A stretch of DNA of 17,235 nt. Source: JACCQS01 sp050999295 (GTDB lineage Bacteria; Actinomycetota; Actinomycetes; Mycobacteriales; Geodermatophilaceae). The position numbers and the translations under genes were made by a program. The stretch spans positions 1-17,235 of the forward strand of contig JBPCPI010000147.1 in assembly GCA_050999295.1 (NCBI GenBank). Direction: 5' to 3'. Of this stretch, positions 1 to 6,934 are shown in pieces (the first letter of the stretch is position 1; every line of letters starts with the position of its first letter). The notes under the pieces were generated by a model, which was not told the origin of the DNA, made no database searches, and was given only the letters and a program-made list of their open reading frames with translations.

Positions 1-2
1 GC

Positions 3-1676
3 AACACCGTTCAGCGTCGGCTGGCCGCCGATGACCCAGAGGTCAACGAGGAGTGGAACTGCGACAAGGGTCGCTTCGCATTCCGCTACGCCACCAGCAA
101 CCAGCGGATCATGACCCCGCTCGTACGCCGCGACGGCGTGTTGACCGAGGCGTCCTGGACCGAAGCCCTCGAGGTGGCAGCCCAGGGTCTGGCGGCCGCG
201 ATGGCCACCGATGGCGGCGGAGTCGGCGTACTGCCCGGTGGCAGGCTGACCTACGAGGATGCCTACGCCTATGCGAAGTTTGCCCGGGTGGCGTTGGGCA
301 CCAACGACATCGACTTCCGGGCACGGGCCCATTCCGAGGAGGAGGAGCAGTTCCTCGCCGAGCGGGTAGCCGGAACCGACCTCGACGACAGCGTCTCCTA
401 CGCCGATCTCAGCGCTGCACCGGCCGTCCTCACCGTCGGATTCGAGCCCGAGGAAGAGTCACCGATCATCTTCCTGCGGCTGCGCAAGGCCGCCCGTACG
501 ACCGGCCTTGCCGTCTACGACGTTGCTCCGTTCGCAACCCGCGGGCTGGTCAAGCTGGGCGGCGTCCTGCTGGCCACGCCCCCGGGTGCCGAGGCAAGCG
601 TGCTGGGCGCCCTGGCCGACAACACCGCCGGGGGACCCGGAGCTCGCGCAGCCCAGGGTCTGCGCCAGGCCGGCGCCGTCATCCTCGCCGGAGAGCGGCT
701 GGCCGAGTTCCCCGGAGCGTTGTCGGCCGTAGCCGCACTGGCAGATGCCACCGGTGCGAAACTCGGCTGGGTACCGCGCCGCGCGGGCGAACGGGGGGCC
801 GTCGAGGCCGGGGCCCTGCCGAACCTGTTGCCGGGCGGCCGCCGGGTCAGCGACGCGGAGACCCGCGTGGAACTGGGCAAGGCTTGGCGCATCGATGTGC
901 CAGCCAAGCCTGGACGCGACCTCACCGCCATCCTGACCGCTGCCCGTGGCGGTGGACTCGGCGCACTGCTCGTCGGCGGACTCGACCCCGACGATCTTCC
1001 GAACCCCGTATTGGCCCGGGAAGCCTTGGCGGCCACCGGCTTCCTGATCAGCCTGGAACTCATGCCCAGCGTGGTCACCGAGTTCGCCCATGTCGTCTTT
1101 CCGGTAGCCGCTGCCCCGGAGAAGAGCGGCAGCTATCTGACTTGGGAAGGACGCCGCCGCCCGTTCCGGCCGAGCATCTCCAGCGGGATGCTCACCGACG
1201 GGCGCGTGCTGCACGGCCTTGCCGAGGAACTCGACATCGACCTCGGCCTGCCGACCACGGAGTCGGCGGCGACCGAACTCGTCAGGATCGGGCGGCACCG
1301 GGGCAACCGCGACCTGGCGTTGCTGACCACCCGGGCGCCGGCCCGGCCGATTCCAGGTGCCAACGAAGCGGTGCTGGCCAGTTGGCGTCACCTGCTCGAT
1401 GAGGGCTCGCTACAGGTGGATGAGCCAGCCCTTGCCGGGACCGCCCGGCCAGCCCGCGTGCAGCTTCCTAAATCGCTGGCCACCGGACTCGGCATCGCCG
1501 AGGGTGATCAGGTGCGGGTAACCGGAGAGCGCGGGTCGGTGACCCTGCCGGCCGAGATCACCGAGATGCCCGACCAGGTCGTCTGGATCCCGATGCGCTC
1601 GCCCGGCAGTGCACTGCGAACCGACCTCGGCACCGCACCCGGTGGCGTGGTCACCGTGGCGAGGGAGCAGGAATGA
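3..1676 (+). CDS. nuoG: NADH-quinone oxidoreductase subunit G (NuoG), C-terminal part; 5' end outside window
   Basis: The frame is open from base 3 and gives 557 residues of the large peripheral-arm subunit of complex I, which carries electrons through iron-sulfur clusters from NADH toward quinone. The first residues include NEEWNCDKGRFAFRY, the conserved stretch of the molybdopterin-oxidoreductase-fold domain with its CDKGRF cysteine. The last ~80 residues (from VQLPKSLATGLGIAEGDQV) form the C-terminal dinucleotide-binding-like beta domain of this superfamily. The N-terminal [2Fe-2S] and [4Fe-4S] domains are upstream of the window. The internal ATG at 111 is not a start, because homologous sequence continues upstream of it. 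The stop is TGA at 1674-1676, overlapping an ATG at 1673. NuoG keeps the molybdoenzyme fold without acting as a molybdoenzyme (family knowledge). Identity also rests on its place before nuoH. Confidence 0.95.
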   Translation, partial: NTVQRRLAADDPEVNEEWNCDKGRFAFRYATSNQRIMTPLVRRDGVLTEASWTEALEVAAQGLAAAMATDGGGVGVLPGGRLTYEDAYAYAKFARVALGTNDIDFRARAHSEEEEQFLAERVAGTDLDDSVSYADLSAAPAVLTVGFEPEEESPIIFLRLRKAARTTGLAVYDVAPFATRGLVKLGGVLLATPPGAEASVLGALADNTAGGPGARAAQGLRQAGAVILAGERLAEFPGALSAVAALADATGAKLGWVPRRAGERGAVEAGALPNLLPGGRRVSDAETRVELGKAWRIDVPAKPGRDLTAILTAARGGGLGALLVGGLDPDDLPNPVLAREALAATGFLISLELMPSVVTEFAHVVFPVAAAPEKSGSYLTWEGRRRPFRPSISSGMLTDGRVLHGLAEELDIDLGLPTTESAATELVRIGRHRGNRDLALLTTRAPARPIPGANEAVLASWRHLLDEGSLQVDEPALAGTARPARVQLPKSLATGLGIAEGDQVRVTGERGSVTLPAEITEMPDQVVWIPMRSPGSALRTDLGTAPGGVVTVAREQE

Positions 1677-1714
1677 GCCGCGACGACGCACTCTTCTCCG
1701 CGGAGGAGTCATGA
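1673..1714 (+). other. 13-codon bridging mini-ORF between nuoG and nuoH
   Basis: An ATG at 1673 overlaps the nuoG stop (ATGA, 1673-1676) and opens the frame MSRDDALFSAEES. Its TGA (1712-1714) overlaps the nuoH ATG at 1711 (again ATGA). A purine-rich GAGGGAG (1661-1667) lies in front of it. It is too short to call a protein. It could carry ribosomes from nuoG to nuoH by termination-reinitiation. Similar bridges lie in the nuoJ-nuoK and nuoL-nuoM gaps. The frame is seen directly; translation is inferred. Confidence 0.4.
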
Positions 1715-3057
1715 GAAACCTGCTGGCCGCTGACTCGCCAACGTTGGCCGACTTCGGCACCGACGTCTGGTGGATCATCGTCATCAAGGTCGTCGGCATC
1801 TTCGCGTTGCTGGTGGCCCTGACCCTGTTCGCGATCCTGTTCGAGCGCAAGGTCGTCGGCCGGATGCAGCAACGGATCGGCCCCAATCGCGTGGGGCCGA
1901 AGGGTTCATTGCAGAGTCTTGCCGACGGTCTGAAACTGGCCTTCAAGGAAGACATCATGCCGGCCCTGGCCGACAAGCCGATCTACTTCCTGGCTCCCGT
2001 GATCGCCGCCGTACCGGCATTCCTCGCCTTCTCGGTCATCCCGATCGGCCCGATGGTCAGCATCTTCGGGGAACGAACCCCGTTGCAGCTCACCGATCTT
2101 CCCGTCGGCGTACTCGTCGTACTCGCGTGTTCGGCGATGGGCGTGTACGGCATCGTGCTCGCCGGCTGGGCCTCCGGATCGACCTACCCGCTGCGCGACG
2201 CGCTGCGAAGTGCTCCACAGATGATCAGCTACGAGATCGCGATGGGGCTGTCCATCGTCGCGGTGTGCCTCTACGCGGGAACGATGTCGACGTCGGGGAT
2301 CGTCGAGGCACAGGCGAGTGGCGACGAGGTCAATGCATTCGGCCTGACCTTCGATGGCCCCGGTTGGTACGCGGTCGTCCTGCCGGTCTCGTTCATCATC
2401 TACTGCATCGCGGTCGTCGGTGAGACCAACCGGGCGCCCTTCGACCTGCCCGAGGCCGAGTCCGAACTCGTCGGCGGCTTCCACACCGAGTACTCCTCGC
2501 TGAAGTTCGCCCTGTTCTTCCTGGCCGAGTACATCAACATGGTGACCGTCTCGGCGCTGGCCGCGACGATGTTCCTCGGCGGTTGGCGGGCACCGTGGCC
2601 GATCTCGATCTGGGACGGCGCCAATTCCGGCTGGTGGCCGGTGCTCTGGTTCATCGGCAAGGTGATCCTCGGATTGTTCGTCTTCACCTGGCTTCGCGGA
2701 ACGCTGCCCAGGATGCGCTACGACCAGTTCATGCGTTTCGGCTGGAAGGTCCTCGTCCCGGTTGCCCTGCTCTGGATCCTGGTCGTGGCCACGATGCGGG
2801 TGCTCTCCCGCGAGTACGACCTGACCGCGGGTCAGATCGCGCTCTACGTCGGCATCCCCGTGCTGGTCGTGGTGATGCTCGTCGTCTGGCTGTTACCGGA
2901 CAGGACCAAGGATCCAAGCGAGCAGGAGGGCGTCCCACCGACGACGACTGGTGCGTTCCCGACTCCACCCCTGGACCTCGTCGTTCCACCCAACCCACCG
3001 CTGGTCAAACGCGAAGCCGTCGGCTCCGGGAAGCGCTCTGGAGGCAATCGTGGCTAG
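1711..3057 (+). CDS. nuoH: NADH-quinone oxidoreductase subunit H (NuoH)
   Basis: This 448-residue membrane subunit joins the peripheral arm to the membrane arm of complex I and helps form the quinone-binding cavity. The ATG at 1711 is chosen because GGAGGAG (1702-1708) sits just upstream and the protein then begins right before TM1. Signature stretches are ERKVVGRMQQRIGPNRVGPKG (residues 45-65) and GETNRAPFDLPEAESELVGG followed by FHTEYSS (about 237-263), the acidic loop conserved in the family. Repeated hydrophobic segments fit the usual eight or so helices. After about residue 394 there is a hydrophilic, proline-rich tail (TTTGAFPTPPLDLVVPPNPP) longer than in the E. coli protein. The stop TAG (3055-3057) lies inside the first codons of nuoI, so the two genes overlap by 8 bases. 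Identification is secure. Confidence 0.97.
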   Translation: MRNLLAADSPTLADFGTDVWWIIVIKVVGIFALLVALTLFAILFERKVVGRMQQRIGPNRVGPKGSLQSLADGLKLAFKEDIMPALADKPIYFLAPVIAAVPAFLAFSVIPIGPMVSIFGERTPLQLTDLPVGVLVVLACSAMGVYGIVLAGWASGSTYPLRDALRSAPQMISYEIAMGLSIVAVCLYAGTMSTSGIVEAQASGDEVNAFGLTFDGPGWYAVVLPVSFIIYCIAVVGETNRAPFDLPEAESELVGGFHTEYSSLKFALFFLAEYINMVTVSALAATMFLGGWRAPWPISIWDGANSGWWPVLWFIGKVILGLFVFTWLRGTLPRMRYDQFMRFGWKVLVPVALLWILVVATMRVLSREYDLTAGQIALYVGIPVLVVVMLVVWLLPDRTKDPSEQEGVPPTTTGAFPTPPLDLVVPPNPPLVKREAVGSGKRSGGNRG

Positions 3058-3685
3058 CCTGCTGCCCAAGCCGCTGCAGGGCTTCGGGGTGACCTTCGGG
3101 AACATGTTCAAGCGGGTGACCACCGAGTCCTACCCCGAGGACAAGAAGGCGACCAAGCCGCGCTACCACGGCCGGCACGTCCTCAACCGGCATCCCGACG
3201 GGCTGGAGAAGTGCGTCGGCTGCGAGCTGTGTGCTTGGGCCTGCCCGGCCGATGCGATCTACGTCGAGGGTGGGGACAACACCGAGGAGGCGCGCTACTC
3301 GCCGGGAGAACGCTACGGCGCGATCTATCAGATCAACTACCTGCGCTGCATCTTCTGCGGACTGTGCGTCGAGGCTTGCCCGACCCGGTCGCTGACCATG
3401 TCCAACGAGTACGAACTAGCCGACGACAACCGGCAGGACCTCATCTTCACCAAGGAACAGTTGATGGCGCCTTTGCTTCCCGGGATGGAAAAGCCGCCGC
3501 ATCCGATGCGCCTCGGCGATCACGAGCAGGACTACTACGTCGGAAAGGAACCGCTGAAGCAGACCGCCGGTTCTGCAGCTGAATCGCATTCGGTGCCGCC
3601 GGCGGCGACCGCTCCCGTCTCGGCTGACGACATCGGTGCCGACGCGGACGAGCTCGGCAAGCCGCTCGGAAAGACGCGTACATGA
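3050..3685 (+). CDS. nuoI: NADH-quinone oxidoreductase subunit I (NuoI), 2[4Fe-4S] ferredoxin-like
   Basis: NuoI carries clusters N6a and N6b, which pass electrons toward the terminal cluster and the quinone. The 211-residue product has two classic motifs: CVGCELCAWACP (C55, C58, C61, C65) and CIFCGLCVEACP (C100, C103, C106, C110). Start choice: GTG at 3050, preceded by GGAGG at 3040-3044 with a 5-base gap. The open frame extends further upstream, but there it only shadows nuoH. The N-terminus (LLPKPLQGFGVTFGNMFKR) matches the amphipathic membrane-contacting start of the family. The last ~45 residues are an Ala/Pro/acidic tail without recognisable domains. The stop TGA (3683-3685) overlaps the ATG of nuoJ. 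Confidence 0.97.
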   Translation: MASLLPKPLQGFGVTFGNMFKRVTTESYPEDKKATKPRYHGRHVLNRHPDGLEKCVGCELCAWACPADAIYVEGGDNTEEARYSPGERYGAIYQINYLRCIFCGLCVEACPTRSLTMSNEYELADDNRQDLIFTKEQLMAPLLPGMEKPPHPMRLGDHEQDYYVGKEPLKQTAGSAAESHSVPPAATAPVSADDIGADADELGKPLGKTRT

Positions 3686-4497
3686 CAGATGGGTCTCTGC
3701 TGGCGGCGGAAGTCTTCAGCAGCGGGGAAAGTGTCGTGTTCTGGATCCTCGGCCCGATCGCACTGGCTGGCGCGATCGGAATGGTGCTGTCGCGCAACGC
3801 GATCCACTCGGCTCTATGGCTGGTTCTGACGATGCTGAGCCTGGGTGCGTTCTACTTCGTCCAGCAGGCGCCATTCCTCGGGGCGGTCCAGATCATCGTC
3901 TACACCGGCGCGATCATGATCCTGTTCCTGTTCGTGCTCATGCTCGTGGGTCGCGACTACTCCGACTCCATCGTGGAGACGTTGCGCGGTCAACGGCTGG
4001 CCGCGATCGTGCTCGGCATCGGTTTCGCCGGGCTGGTCGGCGGGCTGGTCGCCGATGCCACGTCCGGTGTCGAGTCCGTCGGGCTGGCTGAGGTCAATGC
4101 CGACGGCGGCAACGTCCCGGCCATCGCCCGGTTGTTGTTCACCGACTACCTGCTCGCCTTCGAGCTCACCAGTGCGCTGCTGATCACTGCCGCGGTGGGG
4201 GCAATGATCCTGGCCCACATCGAGCGTGAGGCCAGCGCCCGGCCGGGTCAAAAGGAGCAGTCCATCGCCCGGGTGAGGGGTCCCCGTCCGCAGACCCTGA
4301 CCGGCCCGGGGGTGTATGCGCGCGGCAACTCGGTGGCCGCCCCGGCATTGCTGCCCGACGGTTCAGTGGCCGAGGACAGCCGGGCCACCGGCCTGGAGAT
4401 GCGCACTCCACCGGCCATCGCCTCGGGGTCCATCGATCGTGGGGACGACATCACGGTGGACAGCGGCGCGAACCGGGACGGCGTGCCGAACCCATGA
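3682..4497 (+). CDS. nuoJ: NADH-quinone oxidoreductase subunit J (NuoJ)
   Basis: A 271-residue membrane-arm subunit. The first ~180 residues hold about five hydrophobic helices, including the conserved QAPFLGAVQIIVYTGAIMIL (about residues 67-86), the TM3 region whose pi-bulge is central to coupling in complex I. From about residue 185 on, the protein is a hydrophilic extension (RPGQKEQSIARVRGPRPQTL and onward) to ~90 residues, absent from the 184-residue E. coli protein; such tails are common in actinobacterial NuoJ. The ATG at 3682 overlaps the nuoI stop (ATGA). The TGA at 4495-4497 overlaps another ATG at 4494 that opens a 15-codon bridge to nuoK. Confidence 0.96.
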   Translation: MTDGSLLAAEVFSSGESVVFWILGPIALAGAIGMVLSRNAIHSALWLVLTMLSLGAFYFVQQAPFLGAVQIIVYTGAIMILFLFVLMLVGRDYSDSIVETLRGQRLAAIVLGIGFAGLVGGLVADATSGVESVGLAEVNADGGNVPAIARLLFTDYLLAFELTSALLITAAVGAMILAHIEREASARPGQKEQSIARVRGPRPQTLTGPGVYARGNSVAAPALLPDGSVAEDSRATGLEMRTPPAIASGSIDRGDDITVDSGANRDGVPNP

Positions 4498-4541
4498 CTG
4501 GCGATTTTGGCCAAAACCGCCAGGGAGCGGGGCAGTCGTGA
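4494..4541 (+). other. 15-codon bridging mini-ORF between nuoJ and nuoK
   Basis: The ATG at 4494 overlaps the nuoJ stop (ATGA 4494-4497). The frame reads MTGDFGQNRQGAGQS and ends with TGA at 4539-4541, overlapping the GTG start of nuoK (GTGA 4538-4541). It contains the 26-base palindrome at 4498-4523. It is probably not a functional peptide; translational coupling across the gap is the more likely role. The frame is seen, its use is inferred. Confidence 0.4.
4498..4523. repeat. 26-base near-perfect palindrome in the nuoJ-nuoK gap
   Basis: The left arm CTGGCGATTTTGG (4498-4510) and right arm CCAAAACCGCCAG (4511-4523) are complementary at 12 of 13 positions with no spacer, centred on TTTTGGCCAAAA. 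It starts on the base after the nuoJ stop codon. There is no U-tract, so it is a poor intrinsic terminator. It may be an mRNA-stabilising hairpin, a regulator site, or one copy of a dispersed palindromic repeat. Confidence 0.7.
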
Positions 4542-4837
4542 GCCCGACCTACTACCTGGTCCTCGCCGCCATTCTGTTCACGATCGGTGCGGTCGGCGTA
4601 CTCATCCGCCGTAACGCCATCGTCGTCTTCATGTGCATCGAGTTGATGCTCAACTCGGTGAACCTGACTCTGGTCACCTTCGCCAGGATCAACGGCACTG
4701 TGGACGGGCAGATCATGGCGTTCTTCGTGATGGTCGTGGCCGCTGCCGAGGTCGTCGTTGGCTTGGCCATCATCATGTCGATCTATCGCACCCGACGTTC
4801 GGCCTCGGTCGATGACGCAAACCTGTTGAAGTACTGA
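4538..4837 (+). CDS. nuoK: NADH-quinone oxidoreductase subunit K (NuoK)
   Basis: A 99-residue, three-helix subunit related to MrpC of Na+/H+ antiporters. The two membrane glutamates of the proton path are present: E35 in FMCIELMLNS and E71 in VVAAAEVVVG, equivalent to E36 and E72 of the E. coli protein. The GTG at 4538 is chosen because it gives the family's normal length, with SPTYYLVLAAILF entering TM1. GGGAG (4523-4527) lies rather far upstream, so coupling from the 15-codon bridge may help initiation. Ten bases separate its TGA from the nuoL GTG, the only nuo junction here without an overlap or bridging frame. Confidence 0.97.
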   Translation: MSPTYYLVLAAILFTIGAVGVLIRRNAIVVFMCIELMLNSVNLTLVTFARINGTVDGQIMAFFVMVVAAAEVVVGLAIIMSIYRTRRSASVDDANLLKY

Positions 4838-4847
4838 GCGGGCCGCG

Positions 4848-6764
4848 GTGGAGACCTCCTACGAGCCGGCCAGCGGCCTGCTTGGTTCGGCCTGGCTGCT
4901 CGTCCTCATCCCGCTGATCGGTGCGGCTGTCCTGCTGCTCGGCGGGCGGCGACTGGACAAGGTCGGCCACCTGATCGGATGCCTCACCATCGTTGCGGAC
5001 TTCGTCCTCGCGGTCGCTCTCGTCGCGGTGCTGGCCGGGCAGGCCGAGGGCGAAAAGGCGGTAACCGACACGCTGTTCAGCTTCATCCCGGTCGGGAAAC
5101 TGCAGGTCGACATCGGACTGCTCTTCGATCCGCTGTCGGCAGTGTTCACCCTGCTGATCACCGGTGTCGGCGCGCTGATCCACATCTATTCGATCGGCTA
5201 CATGGAGCACGATCCGGCCCGCCGCCGGTTCTTCGCGTACATGAACCTCTTCGTAGCGGCGATGCTGCTACTCGTTCTCGGCAACGGGTACGTGAGCCTC
5301 TACATCGGCTGGGAGGGCGTGGGTCTCGCGTCGTACCTGCTGATCGCCTTCTGGTACCGCCGACCGGCTGCGGCGACCGCGGCGAAGAAGGCGTTCATCA
5401 TGAACCGGGTCGGCGACGTCGGCCTGATTCTCGCGATCTTCATCATGTTCGCGACGCTCGGCTCGACGTCGTTCGCAGACGTCTTCGCCGGAGCGAGTGG
5501 CCTGGCCGCCGGCACCGTCACCGCGATCGGCCTGCTGCTGCTCTTGGGCGCCTGCGGAAAGTCCGGGCAGGTGCCGCTGCAGGCCTGGCTGCCCGATGCC
5601 ATGGAGGGCCCGACCCCGGTCTCGGCGCTGATCCATGCCGCGACCATGGTGACCGCCGGGGTCTATCTCATCGCCCGATCGGCGCCACTGTTCGACCTGT
5701 CGGAGACCGCGCGCACGGTGGTCACGATCGTCGGACTCGTCACCCTGCTGTACGGCGCGATCGTGGGCTGCGCGTACGACGACATCAAGAAAGTGCTCGC
5801 CTACTCGACGGTCAGCCAGATCGGATACATGTTCCTGGCCGCCGGGCTCGGTCCGGCCGGGTACGCCGTGGCGATCCTGCACCTGCTCACCCACGGGTTC
5901 TTCAAGGCAGGCCTGTTCCTCGGGGCCGGTTCGGTCATGCACGGCATGAACGACGAGGTCGACATGCGCAAGTTCGGTGGCCTCGGGTCGAAGATGCGGA
6001 TCACCTACATCACCTTCGCCCTGGGTTACCTGGCTCTGATCGGGTTCCCGTTCCTGTCCGGTTACTACTCCAAGGACCTGATCATCGAGGTCGCCTTCGA
6101 CTCCGGTGGGACGCTGGGCTGGATTCTCGGCGGAGGGGCGATGTTGGCCGCCGGGTTGACCGCCTTCTACATGACGCGTCTGATGGTCATGACGTTCATG
6201 GGTAGGCCCAGGTGGGATAAGGACGCCCATCCGCACGAGTCGCCATCGGTGATGACCGTGCCGATGATCCTGCTGTCTCTCGGGTCGATCTTCGCCGGCT
6301 TCATCCTGGTCAACGTGCTGCCGCTCGCCGACTGGCTCGAGCCGGTGTTCGGTCCCGAGCCCGAGGCCGATCACGTCGTAGCCCCGATCGTGGTCTCCAT
6401 CGTCACCACGGCAGTGGTCGCTCTCGGCGTGATCGCGGCGTGGTTCTTCGTCGCCCGCCGAGAGGTCCCGGTTCGGCCGCCGGCCAATGTCTCTCCGGTG
6501 ATCAAGGCCGCGAGGGCGAATCTGTACGGAGATGCCTTCAACGAATCGGTGTTCATGCGTCCTGGCCAGTGGCTCACCCGCGCGATGGTCTTCGTGGACA
6601 ACCGTGGTGTCGACGGCGCGGTCAACGGCCTGGCTGCCGGTCTGGGCGGAACGTCGGGGCGGTTGCGTCGGACCCAGACGGGATTCGTCCGTTCGTATGC
6701 GCTGAGCATGCTCGGCGGGGCGCTGGTGGTCACCGTTGCATTCCTGGCGGTGCGGTTCGTATGA
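4848..6764 (+). CDS. nuoL: NADH-quinone oxidoreductase subunit L (NuoL), antiporter-like
   Basis: The 638-residue distal membrane-arm subunit of complex I, with an antiporter-like proton channel and the long lateral helix at its C-terminus. Conserved charged sites are visible: E156 in IGWEGVGLASYLL, K180/K181 and D190 in the AKKAFIMNRVGD segment, K238 in ACGKSGQVPLQAWLPDAMEG, and the PTPVSALIHAATMVTAGVYL helix with H263. The hydrophilic ANLYGDAFNESVF region (about residues 563-575) and a final helix (LSMLGGALVVTVAFLAVRF) match the C-terminal part. The start is GTG at 4848, with only a weak ribosome-binding sequence. The stop TGA (6762-6764) overlaps an ATG at 6761 that opens a 57-codon frame across the spacer to nuoM. 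Confidence 0.97.
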   Translation: METSYEPASGLLGSAWLLVLIPLIGAAVLLLGGRRLDKVGHLIGCLTIVADFVLAVALVAVLAGQAEGEKAVTDTLFSFIPVGKLQVDIGLLFDPLSAVFTLLITGVGALIHIYSIGYMEHDPARRRFFAYMNLFVAAMLLLVLGNGYVSLYIGWEGVGLASYLLIAFWYRRPAAATAAKKAFIMNRVGDVGLILAIFIMFATLGSTSFADVFAGASGLAAGTVTAIGLLLLLGACGKSGQVPLQAWLPDAMEGPTPVSALIHAATMVTAGVYLIARSAPLFDLSETARTVVTIVGLVTLLYGAIVGCAYDDIKKVLAYSTVSQIGYMFLAAGLGPAGYAVAILHLLTHGFFKAGLFLGAGSVMHGMNDEVDMRKFGGLGSKMRITYITFALGYLALIGFPFLSGYYSKDLIIEVAFDSGGTLGWILGGGAMLAAGLTAFYMTRLMVMTFMGRPRWDKDAHPHESPSVMTVPMILLSLGSIFAGFILVNVLPLADWLEPVFGPEPEADHVVAPIVVSIVTTAVVALGVIAAWFFVARREVPVRPPANVSPVIKAARANLYGDAFNESVFMRPGQWLTRAMVFVDNRGVDGAVNGLAAGLGGTSGRLRRTQTGFVRSYALSMLGGALVVTVAFLAVRFV

Positions 6765-6934
6765 CCCGAAAGCGAGGGAGCATCGTAGCGAGGAACGAGC
6801 TGAGCCGAGAGGGAGGGAGCATCGACCGAGCGCCAGCGAGGGAGGAGCGGACCGACCGGTGCGCGCAGCGCACGAGGCTGGGCGATCGAGCGGACCGAGC
6901 GGTGCGCGCAGCGCATGACGGTCCGACGACATGA
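6761..6934 (+). other. 57-codon bridging ORF across the nuoL-nuoM spacer
   Basis: The ATG at 6761 overlaps the nuoL stop (ATGA 6761-6764). The frame stays open through the whole repeat-rich spacer and ends with TGA 6932-6934, overlapping the nuoM ATG at 6931 (ATGA). The predicted product is very rich in Arg, Glu, Ala and Asp, has no hydrophobic segment and resembles no family I recognise. Its composition follows the DNA repeats. Because nuoM lacks a convincing Shine-Dalgarno, translation of this frame could deliver ribosomes to nuoM. A real peptide is possible but unsupported. Confidence 0.4.
6765..6930 (+). repeat. Repeat-rich 166-base spacer between nuoL and nuoM
   Basis: The spacer is built of short purine-rich and GCGC-rich repeats. 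A 28-base unit occurs at 6845-6872 and again at 6888-6915 with one mismatch (6856 versus 6899), a period of 43 bases. Each copy ends in a small hairpin, TGCGC-GCA-GCGCA (6860-6872 and 6903-6915). A 12-base GAGGGAGCATCG occurs at 6774-6785 and 6813-6824. ATGA flanks the spacer on both sides (6761-6764 and 6931-6934), which could be a target duplication or just two stop/start overlaps. The composition is unlike the flanking coding DNA and suggests an inserted dispersed repeat. Confidence 0.8.

Noticed and set aside
53..1402. A 449-codon + strand frame over nuoG
   Set aside because: It is out of frame with the conserved NuoG sequence and is rich in Arg and Pro as expected for a shadow frame.
6765..6930. 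The nuoL-nuoM repeats as a CRISPR array
   Set aside because: There are only two copies of the 28-base unit, separated by 15 bases, with other overlapping short repeats and no spacer-like regularity or cas gene.
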